Source: Dehalococcoidia bacterium
GTDB taxonomy: Bacteria > Chloroflexota > Dehalococcoidia > Lucifugimonadales > Lucifugimonadaceae
DNA: 64,000 nucleotides
Direction: 5' to 3'
Assembly: GCA_012959765.1 (NCBI GenBank)
Contig: DUCO01000037.1
Location: 1-64,000, forward strand
Shown here: one piece after another, positions 29,347-37,926 of the stretch
Numbering within the stretch: the stretch's first letter is position 1
Layout of the letters: each line of letters opens with the position of its first letter
Position numbers and translations under genes: made by a program
The notes under the pieces: generated by a model
Told to the model about the DNA's origin: nothing
The model's input: only the letters and a program-made list of their open reading frames with translations
Databases searched by the model: none

Positions 29347-30162
29347 ATAACTCGACTCGAAAACAAGGTCGCTATCGTCACCGGAGCTGGCACACGCTCA
29401 GCAAACGTATCCGGAGTTGGCGTTGCCACAGCCAAACTCTTCGCCTCGCACGGTGCAAAAGTGCTGATCGTCGACATGGACGAAGCAGCCGCTAAAACAA
29501 CCGAAACAGCCATCAATCAGGCCGGAGGAACGGCATCCATATTCGTGGCCGATGTTGCCGACGAAGAAAACTGCAAAGCCCTCGTCGACGCGGCAGTCGA
29601 ACGCTACGGCAAGCTCGACATTCTGATGAACAGCGTCGGAATTGGCGGCACCGGAACAGTCACAGAAGTCACGCAGGAAACCTGGGAGCGAACCCTCGAT
29701 GTCGATCTCAAAAGCGTGGTCTTCATCTCGAAATACGCAGTACCAGAAATGATCAAAGCAGGCGGTGGGTCGATCATCAACGTCTCATCAGTCGACGGTA
29801 TCCGCGCCGGCATGACCAAAAACATTCCGTACGCCGCGGCAAAAGGCGGGATGATCGCAGTCACCCGCGCCATGGCGGTGCATCACGGACGCGATCAGGT
29901 TCGAGTGAACTGCATTGCCCCCGGATTACTTCACACTTCGATGACCGAACTCTACGACGAAAAAAGACACCAGCTGCGTAGCGACATCGCACCCCTCGGC
30001 ACCGAAGGCAAAGCCGGAGACATTGCGATGGCTGCCACCTTTTTGGCAAGCGACGAGTCACGTTGGATCACCGGCGTGCTGCTGCCAGTCGACGCAGGCC
30101 TCATGGCAGCCGGACCACAAAGCCTGATCAACAACATTCTCGAAGACTACGAGTACACCTAG
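29347..30162 (+). CDS. Short-chain dehydrogenase/reductase; apparent ATA start
   Basis: (I/M)TRLENKVAIVTGAGTRSANVSGVGVA...YAAAKGGMIAVTRAMAVHHGRDQVRVNCIAPG; no ATG/GTG/TTG at the expected N-terminus. Confidence 0.85.
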   Translation: MTRLENKVAIVTGAGTRSANVSGVGVATAKLFASHGAKVLIVDMDEAAAKTTETAINQAGGTASIFVADVADEENCKALVDAAVERYGKLDILMNSVGIGGTGTVTEVTQETWERTLDVDLKSVVFISKYAVPEMIKAGGGSIINVSSVDGIRAGMTKNIPYAAAKGGMIAVTRAMAVHHGRDQVRVNCIAPGLLHTSMTELYDEKRHQLRSDIAPLGTEGKAGDIAMAATFLASDESRWITGVLLPVDAGLMAAGPQSLINNILEDYEYT

Positions 30163-30187
30163 GCAAAACAAACGGAGCGAACTCAGC

Positions 30188-31168
30188 GTGCGATTCAGCG
30201 ACGCAATAGTTATCGACGGACTCGACACCAGCAAGTGGGGTCGCGAAACCGTCTATCGCGAACTGCGAGACGGCGGAGTAACGGCGATCAACGCCACAAT
30301 CGCTATCTGGGACGACTACGAATCAACGCTCCACATGATCACGAAGTACCTCGAATGGTTCGACGAGTTCGACGATCTAATAAGACCTGTAAAAACCATT
30401 ACGGACATCCACAAAGCCAAAGCAGAAAACCGCACTGGAATCATCTTCGGCTGGCAGAACGCAAGCCCCATCGGCAACGACCTCACCCGCCTGAAGCTCT
30501 TTCACGAACTCGGCGTTCGAGTCATCCAGCTCACCTACAACGAACGAAACCTGCTCGGCAACGGCTGCTACGAACGCACCGACGACGGACTCAGCAATTT
30601 CGGTCTGGCAGCGGTCAAAGAAATGAACCGGCTCGGTATCCTCATCGACCTCTCCCACGTCGGCGACCGAACAACCCTCGACGCCATCGAAAACTCTGCC
30701 CAACCCGTGGCGATAACCCATGCCAACGCCCGCTCGCACATCAACCACCCCCGCAGTAAAACCGACGAAGCGATAAAACTTCTCGTCGAGCGCGGCGGAG
30801 TCATCGGCGCAAACGGCTTCCCGATGTTCTTCGAAAAAGGCTTCGAAACCGGCCTCGACGAATACATCGACGCTATCGACTACCTCGTCCAAATGGTCGG
30901 AATCGACCACGTCGGAATCGGCACCGACTTCTGCACCGAACAACCCCGCTCGTTCTTCGACTGGATATTCTCCTCGCAGGGCAACATCCCGGCAAAAGAA
31001 GTCGCCTACACCCCCGAGCCCTATACCCATTTAAAGGGATTTGAATCACAGGCCGAGTGGGCTAATGTCGTAGAACGCCTGCTCGCCAGAAACTACTCCG
31101 AAGCCGACACAAGGAAGGTTCTGGGTGAAAACTGGCTCAAACTTTTTGGTCAAGTCTGGACGAACTAA
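30188..31168 (+). CDS. Membrane (renal) dipeptidase family, Zn-dependent
   Basis: IDLSHVGDRTTLDAIENSAQPVAITHANAR; VDHVGIGTDF-type motif DHVGIGTDFCTEQPRS. Confidence 0.88.
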   Translation: MRFSDAIVIDGLDTSKWGRETVYRELRDGGVTAINATIAIWDDYESTLHMITKYLEWFDEFDDLIRPVKTITDIHKAKAENRTGIIFGWQNASPIGNDLTRLKLFHELGVRVIQLTYNERNLLGNGCYERTDDGLSNFGLAAVKEMNRLGILIDLSHVGDRTTLDAIENSAQPVAITHANARSHINHPRSKTDEAIKLLVERGGVIGANGFPMFFEKGFETGLDEYIDAIDYLVQMVGIDHVGIGTDFCTEQPRSFFDWIFSSQGNIPAKEVAYTPEPYTHLKGFESQAEWANVVERLLARNYSEADTRKVLGENWLKLFGQVWTN

Positions 31169-31181
31169 CGGAAACGTCACC

Positions 31182-31392
31182 ATGCAAGTTATCGAATATC
31201 CAACCGCCGCAGAATTCCTCGATACAACGCACACCATGCTGCTCGAAAACGAAGCTGCCAACGAACTGATCCTCAGCTACGCAGTTAGTCAAACCAACGG
31301 CGTCGAAAACACCATGTCAACAACGTTCTACTGCGTGGTCGACAACGACACTCCGCTTCTTGCCACCATGTACACACCAGATATTTGGCATC
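31182..31392 (+). pseudogene. N-terminal fragment of a GNAT-like acetyltransferase, truncated at a breakpoint
   Basis: MQVIEYPTAAEFLDTTHTMLLENEAANELILSYAVSQTN...TTFYCVVDNDTPLLATMYTPD; similarity ends where the antisense ankyrin gene begins. Confidence 0.45.
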
Positions 31393-31695
31393 AACTCCCA
31401 GCGTAAGCAGCTTTTTGACGAAACGATGGCCGGCGTCGAGATCATCTGCCATCGCCGCTGCGTAGAGGAGATTTTCGCCTCCTTCCCCGTTTGGATCGAG
31501 GGTTGCGCCGCGCTCGAGAAGCAGGTCGAATATTTCAGGGCGGTCGTTGAGCACTGATGCTATCAATGGAGACGACTCAAACGGAGCTAGTAGTAGATTC
31601 GGATTTACTCCGGCGTTCAGCAGTTTTTCGACGGTTGCGATGTTGCCGGAGATTATCGAGTCAATTAGTGCAACTTCTTGTTTGTCGCGAGCCAT
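31385..31695 (-). pseudogene. Ankyrin-repeat protein, 3'-truncated
   Basis: ALIDSIISGNIATVEKLLNAGVNPNLLLAPFESSPLIASVLNDRPEIFDLLLERGATLDPNGEGGENLLYAAAM; ends abruptly near 31385. Confidence 0.65.
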
Positions 31696-31745
31696 GGGGT
31701 GATTGTGCCATTAAGTGTTGTTGGCGATTTTCTTGCGCACCGCGG

Positions 31746-31797
31746 CGTTGAGCCGGGCGTGCCGAGGCCGCACTTGGGCTCGCATGTCTGCGACGCT
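31746..31797 (-). repeat. Dispersed repeat family B (CGTCGCAGACATGCG...AAGTRCGRM...GCACGCCCGGAGCTAACG), inverted copy
   Basis: Reverse complement gcgtcgcagacatgcgagcccaagtgcggcctcggcacgcccggctcaacg. Confidence 0.85.
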
Positions 31798-31800
31798 GCA

Positions 31801-31891
31801 CCGCCGAAGGTCTCTCCATAGGGGGCGAGAAACAAAATTAGCGCACCCCTGCGCACTCCCCCGCCGAAGGTCTCTCCGCAGGAGTCGAGAA
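31801..31891. repeat. Direct repeat pair with 60-bp period
   Basis: ccgccgaaggtctctccatagggggcgagaaa (31801) and ccgccgaaggtctctccgcaggagtcgagaaa (31861). Confidence 0.9.
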
Positions 31892-31899
31892 ATGGGGTT

Positions 31900-32532
31900 T
31901 TAAGGTGCGGTGATTCGCCAGGAGGATTTGTGGCTGGAGGCGTGTTCGGTGGCGTCGAGGCGGATCATTAGAGGGACCATGTGGTCGAGAACGACGGCTT
32001 CGGCGAGGGTTCCGCAGTCGATTGGTTTGAAGCCGATTTCTTTTATGAGTTCCTCGACTGCCGTCATCGCTTCTTCATCGTCACCGGCGTAGTGGACTTC
32101 CCGTGGTTCTCCTGTTGAGTCGGATGGCTGTTCAAATGTGGCTGCGAAGTTGGTTTTGAAAGCTGCGACAACCCGCGCGTCTTCGCCGATGGCTGTGGCT
32201 GTTACCTGTGCGCCGGATTGTCCGTTATTGGGCTGGGCTGCGAACGGGTTGGTGATATCGATGACGATCTTGCCGCTGAGTGATTCGGCGAACTTTCGGG
32301 CGGTTGCTGCTACCTCTTTGTAGGGCAGGGTGATGATGACGATTTCACCGGCGTCGATGGCCGCCTGATAGCCCCAGATTCGCGATTCGGTTCCGGCGGC
32401 TTCGTGGAAGTCGTTCTTGGTTTCAGGTCGGCGCGATCCGTAGGCGATGAAGTGTCCGGCTGCCATGATCGACTTGCCGAGGGCGAGTGCCATGTTGCCG
32501 GTGCCGAGTATTGCGATGCGAGGTTTTGCCAC
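31900..32532 (-). CDS. NADPH-dependent F420 reductase-like (NAD(P)-binding) protein
   Basis: VAKPRIAILGTGNMALALGKSIMAAGHFIAYGSRRPE, VIITLPYKEVAATARKFAESLSGKIVIDITNPF; GTG start at 32532. Confidence 0.8.
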   Translation of the reverse strand: MAKPRIAILGTGNMALALGKSIMAAGHFIAYGSRRPETKNDFHEAAGTESRIWGYQAAIDAGEIVIITLPYKEVAATARKFAESLSGKIVIDITNPFAAQPNNGQSGAQVTATAIGEDARVVAAFKTNFAATFEQPSDSTGEPREVHYAGDDEEAMTAVEELIKEIGFKPIDCGTLAEAVVLDHMVPLMIRLDATEHASSHKSSWRITAP

Positions 32533-32675
32533 TAGTTGCCTTTTCTTTGGGGCGTTTGAGGTTGGGTAGTGTTGGCGGGAGTTTACGTGTGGTTGGTTGG
32601 AGCGCGCAATTGGGTGTGGCGTAGGTGCGCGGGTTCGGTGTTGGCTGAGGCGTGTCGTTGTTGGCTCGTTGGCAC

Positions 32676-32700
32676 AGATCCTGATTTTCATCAGGATGAC
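32676..32700 (-). repeat. Dispersed repeat family A, inverted copy
   Basis: agatcctgattttcatcaggatgac = reverse complement of gtcatcctgatgaaaatcaggatct. Confidence 0.85.
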
Positions 32701-32855
32701 AGTGTGTGGCCAGGGTGATAGTTGGTGTTGAGCGTCGAATCGTTGTAGGCGTATGTACCGCTCGGGTGATTGCGGGAGTAGGCTTCGTGTTTGCGCTCGC
32801 CGGTGACGCAAATCTGATTTAAAGAGTCCTTTTGGGACCGTGAGATAGATCGTAA

Positions 32856-33956
32856 ATGACTGACTACCTTCCACTGCCAGGAACCCCCGTTGAGGAGCTT
32901 GATACTCCGTGCATCGTTGTCGATCTCGACATCGCTGAGTCGAATATCAAAAAGCTTCAGGCCGCTGCTAACGAGATGGGTGTCGATGTTCGACCGCACT
33001 CAAAGACCAATAAGAGCCCTTACTGGGTGCGCAAACAGTTGGATGCCGGGGCGATTGGCGTTTGCTGTGCGAAGGTCGGTGAGGCCGAAGTGATGGTTGA
33101 GGCCGGGGTGCCGGAAGTGATGATTCCGAACCAGGTGATCGGCAAGCGCAAGATCGCTCGGCTGGTCGCGCTGGCTCGTTCGGCACGGATGATTGTTGCT
33201 GTGGAAGATTCGGGGAACGTCACTGATCTTTCTGATGCTTCGAGTTCTGCTGGTGCAGAGCTTGGTGTGATTGTTGAGATCAATGTTGGCATGGATCGAT
33301 GTGGGGTCGATGGCAACGGTGCTGTTGAGCTTGCGAAGCAGATTGATGCGGCGCCGGGTTTGCGATTCGATGGGCTGATGGGCTACGAGGGTCACACGGT
33401 TGCTGAGCGTGATTACGAGATTCGCAAGACAGAGGCCGAGAAGGCGATGGTGATTCTAACTGGTGCTGCCGATCAGATTCGTGAGGCGGGTATAGAAGTG
33501 AAGCTGGTTTCGGCTGCTGGCACTGGGACTTACAACATCACGGGTCGGGTTGAGGGTGTTACCGAGTTGCAGTGTGGTTCGTACATTTTTATGGACGGCG
33601 ATTATCTTGAGGTGTTCAACGATTTCGGTGCGGCACTTTCGGTGATGGCTACGGTTATTTCTCGGCAGGCGCAGGATGTTGCGATTGTAGATATGGGCTT
33701 GAAGTCGATTTCGATTGACCGAGGTCTGGCCGAGGTGCTTGAGCCCGAATCGGCTTCGATCATCAATCATTCGGAGGAGCACACGGCGGTTAGTTTGCCT
33801 GATGCTGCGTCGCAGGCTTTGAAGGTTGGCGACAAGGTTCGGGTGCGTCCGACTCACGGCGATACGACGATCAATTTGCATGAGTATTACTTCGGTATTC
33901 GCAACGGCAAGCTAGAACAGGCAATTCCGATCTCAGGCCGCGGCAAATTTAGGTAG
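32856..33956 (+). CDS. D-threonine aldolase / DSD1-like (alanine racemase N-terminal fold)
   Basis: LDTPCIVVDLDIAESNIKKLQAAANEMGVDVRPHSKTNKSPYWVRKQLDAGAIGVCCAKVGEAEVM; C-term RPTHGDTTINLHEYYFG. Confidence 0.9.
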   Translation: MTDYLPLPGTPVEELDTPCIVVDLDIAESNIKKLQAAANEMGVDVRPHSKTNKSPYWVRKQLDAGAIGVCCAKVGEAEVMVEAGVPEVMIPNQVIGKRKIARLVALARSARMIVAVEDSGNVTDLSDASSSAGAELGVIVEINVGMDRCGVDGNGAVELAKQIDAAPGLRFDGLMGYEGHTVAERDYEIRKTEAEKAMVILTGAADQIREAGIEVKLVSAAGTGTYNITGRVEGVTELQCGSYIFMDGDYLEVFNDFGAALSVMATVISRQAQDVAIVDMGLKSISIDRGLAEVLEPESASIINHSEEHTAVSLPDAASQALKVGDKVRVRPTHGDTTINLHEYYFGIRNGKLEQAIPISGRGKFR

Positions 33957-33995
33957 GCGCCGGGCGTCGTCGGACGACTTGGTCGCGCGCCGCAG
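33957..33995 (-). repeat. Dispersed repeat family C, inverted copy
   Basis: gcgccgggcgtcgtcggacgacttggtcgcgcgc. Confidence 0.8.
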
Positions 33996-33996
33996 T

Positions 33997-34032
33997 CTCC
34001 CCCTCTAACTCCCCCGATCCGGGGGGAGAACC
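33997..34032 (-). repeat. Dispersed repeat family D (TCTCCCCCGGATCGGGGGAACTAA), inverted copy
   Basis: ctccccctctaactcccccgatccggggggaga vs 45704-45730 tctcccccggatcgggggaactaaaa. Confidence 0.8.
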
Positions 34033-34224
34033 GAGCGCTAGGTCGCTAGGCGACGTTCTCTGAGAGATTGGTTGGTGCTGGCTGGGTTGGGGTGCTGGAG
34101 CTTCTGTGGGTTTTTTCCGGAGGAGAGCTGTCTGAGTCGAACTGGGCTAGTTCATTTCCTGAGTGGAGTCATCGAAACCGAGGGATCTGGTGCGGGGACG
34201 CGCTGGGTGTTGGCTGAGTCGAGA

Positions 34225-35157
34225 TGTTGCCAGTGCAACAACGTTAATCGCACTGGGGCGAATTACGGAAGCGACAGATCACATCGAGCGGGCAAATTCT
34301 CTCTATCCGTCCGACGCACGACCTGTGCAACTCATGGTGAAAACATTCGCAATTAGCGGCGACATTGAACGAGCGAACGACAGGCTTAAGCAGCTACGTA
34401 AAATGGCCGAAGCCGACCCACCCGGACCCACAAACGCTCGCAGGCAATACATTCTTGCCATCTCTTATCTAGCCGCAGCCCCGGGCACACCCGCATTTCC
34501 CAACGACATCGATACCGTAGTTCGCCAGATGAAAATAATGCCGGGAAGCCCGGATATTTCTAGAACAATCGCCGAACTCTGAGTCGCGCTTTCCGCAGCA
34601 CATACGGAATCGCCAGAAGCAGCGAAAACTTTCTCGCAAATCACCCCCAACTGGACGACCACCCATTCATCACTCAATTGCTTCAAGGAACCCTGCTGAA
34701 CCGCACTGGCGATACCGAGGCTACGGTAAAGGTAATCGAACGCTATACCGACCAGATGGAACGCAACTCATCGATAGCTAGCGCGCTGGTCGGCCACGCC
34801 CATCTCGCACAACTACATTCCTACAATGAATTCGCCCGGGCTCCCCACACAGCACGCATCACCGAAATAGAACGCCAGACCCCCCCGAACTCAAACTCCC
34901 AGTCGCTTCCAGTGAGCCCTACTCAACAGGTATCGGGGATCAGCTTGATTCGCTCAACCTGTCACGCCGCGAGCTTGAAGTGCTCACCCTCATATCCACA
35001 GGCGCAACAAATAGCGAAATAGCCGAACGACTTTTCATCTCAATAAATACGATCCAGACACACGTTTCTAACATCCTTGCAAAGCTCAACGTATCCAACC
35101 GCGCTGAAGCCACGGCCATCGGAGCGCTCGCCGGGCTAACCGGCCCCCGACACTGAA
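34225..35157 (+). pseudogene. TPR-like protein with LuxR C-terminal HTH, truncated and frameshifted
   Basis: Frames joined in order: ALGRITEATDHIERANSLYPSDARPVQLMVKTF...DISRTIAEL*VALSAAHTESPEAAKTF / LLQGTLLNRTGDTEATVKVIERYTDQ.../ LDSLNLSRRELEVLTLISTGATNSEIAERLFISINTIQTHVSNILAKLNVSNRAEATAIGALAGL. Confidence 0.85.
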
Positions 35158-35218
35158 AACCGCCTACACCAATCCATCAGATACACTTCTCGATCTCGAA
35201 CCACGCTACGAAGCGCTG

Positions 35219-35529
35219 ATGAAAAAAATGGCAAGATTCCGATACATGGTCAGCGATCCCGCAGCATCCGCCGACTTCTACACCGAAAACTTTGACTTCG
35301 AAGTCCAGCTCAAAGTCCCCAAAATCGCCATCCTCACAAAAGGCGATCTCACCATCCTCCTCAGTGGACCCGGATCATGATCGACGTCGACGACATCGAA
35401 GCCGAGGTCGCCCGCCTCAGGCCCACTGGTATGAAATTCCGTAACGAAATCCACAGTGGATCTGGCGGCAGCCAGATCATTGCTGAAGACCCCGATGGCA
35501 ACGCCATAGAGTTATTCCAGGCCGACTAA
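35219..35529 (+). pseudogene. VOC/glyoxalase family protein, split by frameshift/deletion
   Basis: MARFRYMVSDPAASADFYTENFDFEVQLKVPKIAILTKGDLTILLSGPGS* then MIDVDDIEAEVARLRPTGMKFRNEIHSGSGGSQIIAEDPDGNAIELFQAD*; junction ATGA at 35377. Confidence 0.85.
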
Positions 35530-35642
35530 CCAACCGGCAAAAACCTCACACCAGTATCGGCTTTCCTCAGATAGAATCCTCGCCTGTAAAACAGGTGCAG
35601 TACTATGCCGCATCTTAGGATATTTCGAGGAATCAACAACCG

Positions 35643-36725
35643 ATGCTCAAGCACTTTCTGGTACCAGAAGAGGACAAGGTTTTCGTCACAGAAGAAAAAG
35701 CCCGCGCCGCAACGCAGGCCGTTTTCGAGAAGATGGGAATACCCGCCCAAGAGGCGGAATCCTGCTCCGATGTGCTAATCACAAGCGACCTGCGCGGCTG
35801 TGAAAGCCACGGCATTTCGAACATGCTTCGCCACTACATCGCCAGCTATGGAACCGGTACTTACAACCCTCATCCCGATATAAAAGTAGAGCGCGAATCA
35901 TCGGTAACCGCCACCTGGGACGGCGATCAGGGACTCGGCCTACACCTCGGCCCTCGTGCCATGAAACTGGCCATCGAAAAAGCCCGAGAACACGGAATGG
36001 GCGCAGTAGCCGTAAAGAACACAGCCCACTTCGGAATGCTCGCCTACTACGTGATGCAGGCCGTCGAACAAGATATGGTCGGCATGGCAATGGTCTCCGC
36101 CGGCGGCGGGGCACAGCTACCAACCCACGGAGCCGAACCGGCATTCGGAACCCAGCCAATAGCATGGGGCGCACCAGCCGCCACAATGCCACCATTTATA
36201 TTCGACGTCGCAACAACTCAGGTAGCAGCCAACAAGCTTGGGCTGGCACGCCGAATCGGCTCGAAAGTCGAACCCGGCTGGATCGCAAATCTAGACGGCT
36301 CACCAATCATGGAAGCAGTCGATGTTCCCGAGGCTGGAACTTACAACATGCTTCCGTTTGGAGGCACTCGTGAAAACGGTGGACACAAGGGCTACGGTTT
36401 CGCAGTTATCGCCGACATTATGTCGGGAATCCTCTCAGGCAACGGACCCGGCTTCATCGCCGACCGCAAATACTCGTTCTTCGTAATGGCGTTCAATATC
36501 GATGCGTTTGTCGATGTAGACGAGTTCAAAGACGACATGGACAAACTCCTGAAGAAACTCGCCAACACCACCCCGGCACCCGGCCACGACCGTGTCTACT
36601 ACGCCGGACTCCCCGAGGCCGAAGAAACCGTCGAACGCAAGAAAACCGGCATCCCCTACCACAAGGAAGTCGTCGAGTGGTACAACTCGATGTCCAACGA
36701 ACTAAACCTCGGCATCCAACTTTAG
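35643..36725 (+). CDS. Malate/L-lactate dehydrogenase (Ldh2) family oxidoreductase
   Basis: DLRGCESHGISNMLRHY, HFGMLAYYVMQAVEQDMVGMAMVSAG, GGHKGYGFAVIADIMSG. Confidence 0.9.
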   Translation: MLKHFLVPEEDKVFVTEEKARAATQAVFEKMGIPAQEAESCSDVLITSDLRGCESHGISNMLRHYIASYGTGTYNPHPDIKVERESSVTATWDGDQGLGLHLGPRAMKLAIEKAREHGMGAVAVKNTAHFGMLAYYVMQAVEQDMVGMAMVSAGGGAQLPTHGAEPAFGTQPIAWGAPAATMPPFIFDVATTQVAANKLGLARRIGSKVEPGWIANLDGSPIMEAVDVPEAGTYNMLPFGGTRENGGHKGYGFAVIADIMSGILSGNGPGFIADRKYSFFVMAFNIDAFVDVDEFKDDMDKLLKKLANTTPAPGHDRVYYAGLPEAEETVERKKTGIPYHKEVVEWYNSMSNELNLGIQL

Positions 36726-36767
36726 TAGTGGCGCTTGCGCCATACGCGCTGATTTTAATTTCCCGAG

Positions 36768-36880
36768 CGAAGTCATCGAAGCCGAGGGATCTGGTGGGGA
36801 CGCGCATGCTCTGTCCACTCTCCCTGAGCCGCGTCGCAGACATGCGCGACAAAGTGCGAATGCACGCCCGGAGCTGACGA
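36768..36880 (+). repeat. Tandem arrangement of dispersed repeat families F and B
   Basis: tcccgagcgaagtcatcgaagccgagggatctggtgggg...gcgtcgcagacatgcgcgacaaagtgcgaatgcacgcccggagctgacga. Confidence 0.8.
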
Positions 36881-37113
36881 TAAAAGGCCAGGGTGAGGTA
36901 GAAGCCCAGACGCTGAAAACACCAATCGTCCTGCGTAACCACAACGCCAAAGCCCACAGCCCAACGCCAAACCCCGCTCCACCACCAAACGCACATCTGG
37001 TTCGCAGCAGACTCCCAGTTATCTCTCAGCAAACTCAGAACATCGTTGATTAGTGTTCGATCGTCTTCAATAGATTTGACGACATCAAACATCCCGGCCA
37101 ACGGAATCAGACG

Positions 37114-37785
37114 ATGAATTTCAACATTCTTAATTATTTAGAGCGCACGAAAATTACCGCCGTTCTTATCGGCGCAACTGCATTGCTGGCAGCAGTCGGC
37201 TGTAGCGATCTGGAAAACGCCGATCCCCCAGTGCTCAACGGCATTCTGCAAAATGTCGATTCCATATCAGGCGAAGTGACCGTCGAACTAAAAGATGGCA
37301 CAACCGCAACGTTTAATCTCGATGATGTCGACGTAGGGCAACTTCAGGCAATCGCCGGAACCGCACTACTGGAGGCTGGAGATGAAGTAACTGAACTGAC
37401 GTTTGACAATGACAGTTCAGTTACTTCCGTCTCGCCACTAATCGTAAAAATCGAAGGCACAGTGCTGGAGATCGATTCAGAGGCATTGACCATTTCGGTA
37501 GTTGCTGAGAACGGAATCGAACTCACTGTCAATGTCGACCCGCAAACCCGGTTCTCGGCAAGAGGCAAAGGTCCATCTGAATCAAGTCTCGACGAACTTA
37601 CGGTCGATACCGAGATCGACCTCGAATACAACCATAAAACGATGCACGCCACTCGCATCCACTTCAGCCGAAATAATGACAGTGACGATGTTGATAATGA
37701 AAATGACGGCGAGAGTGAGCACGAGGAGGATGAAGAGCACGACGAGTCCGACGATGAAGACGATCACGACGCAGATAAGGATTAG
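37114..37785 (+). CDS. DUF5666-like lipoprotein with strongly acidic C-terminal tail
   Basis: Lipobox-like LAAVGC; GILQNVDSISGEVTVELKDGTTATFNLDDV; tail DSDDVDNENDGESEHEEDEEHDESDDEDDHDADKD. Confidence 0.7.
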   Translation: MNFNILNYLERTKITAVLIGATALLAAVGCSDLENADPPVLNGILQNVDSISGEVTVELKDGTTATFNLDDVDVGQLQAIAGTALLEAGDEVTELTFDNDSSVTSVSPLIVKIEGTVLEIDSEALTISVVAENGIELTVNVDPQTRFSARGKGPSESSLDELTVDTEIDLEYNHKTMHATRIHFSRNNDSDDVDNENDGESEHEEDEEHDESDDEDDHDADKD

Positions 37786-37835
37786 CCCGCCACATCCCGA
37801 ACACAGTAATCCCGAGCACCGTCATCCCAAACACC

Positions 37836-37862
37836 GTCATCCTGAATTCATTTTCAGGATCT
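37836..37862 (+). repeat. Dispersed repeat family A
   Basis: gtcatcctgaattcattttcaggatct, preceded by partial iterations cgagcaccgtcatcccaaacacc. Confidence 0.85.
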
Positions 37863-37926
37863 AAAACCGCCCAAACACAACACCCAACCACTCACGCCAA
37901 CACTCGAAAGAAAACGACGCCTCGCG

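Noticed and set aside
31285-31695. Toxin/antitoxin or phage-defence role for ankyrin plus GNAT-like fragments
   Set aside because: Both are truncated at one junction; better explained by rearrangement than by a system.
31801-31891. CRISPR array
   Set aside because: Only two imperfect ~31-bp units and no cas genes in the window.
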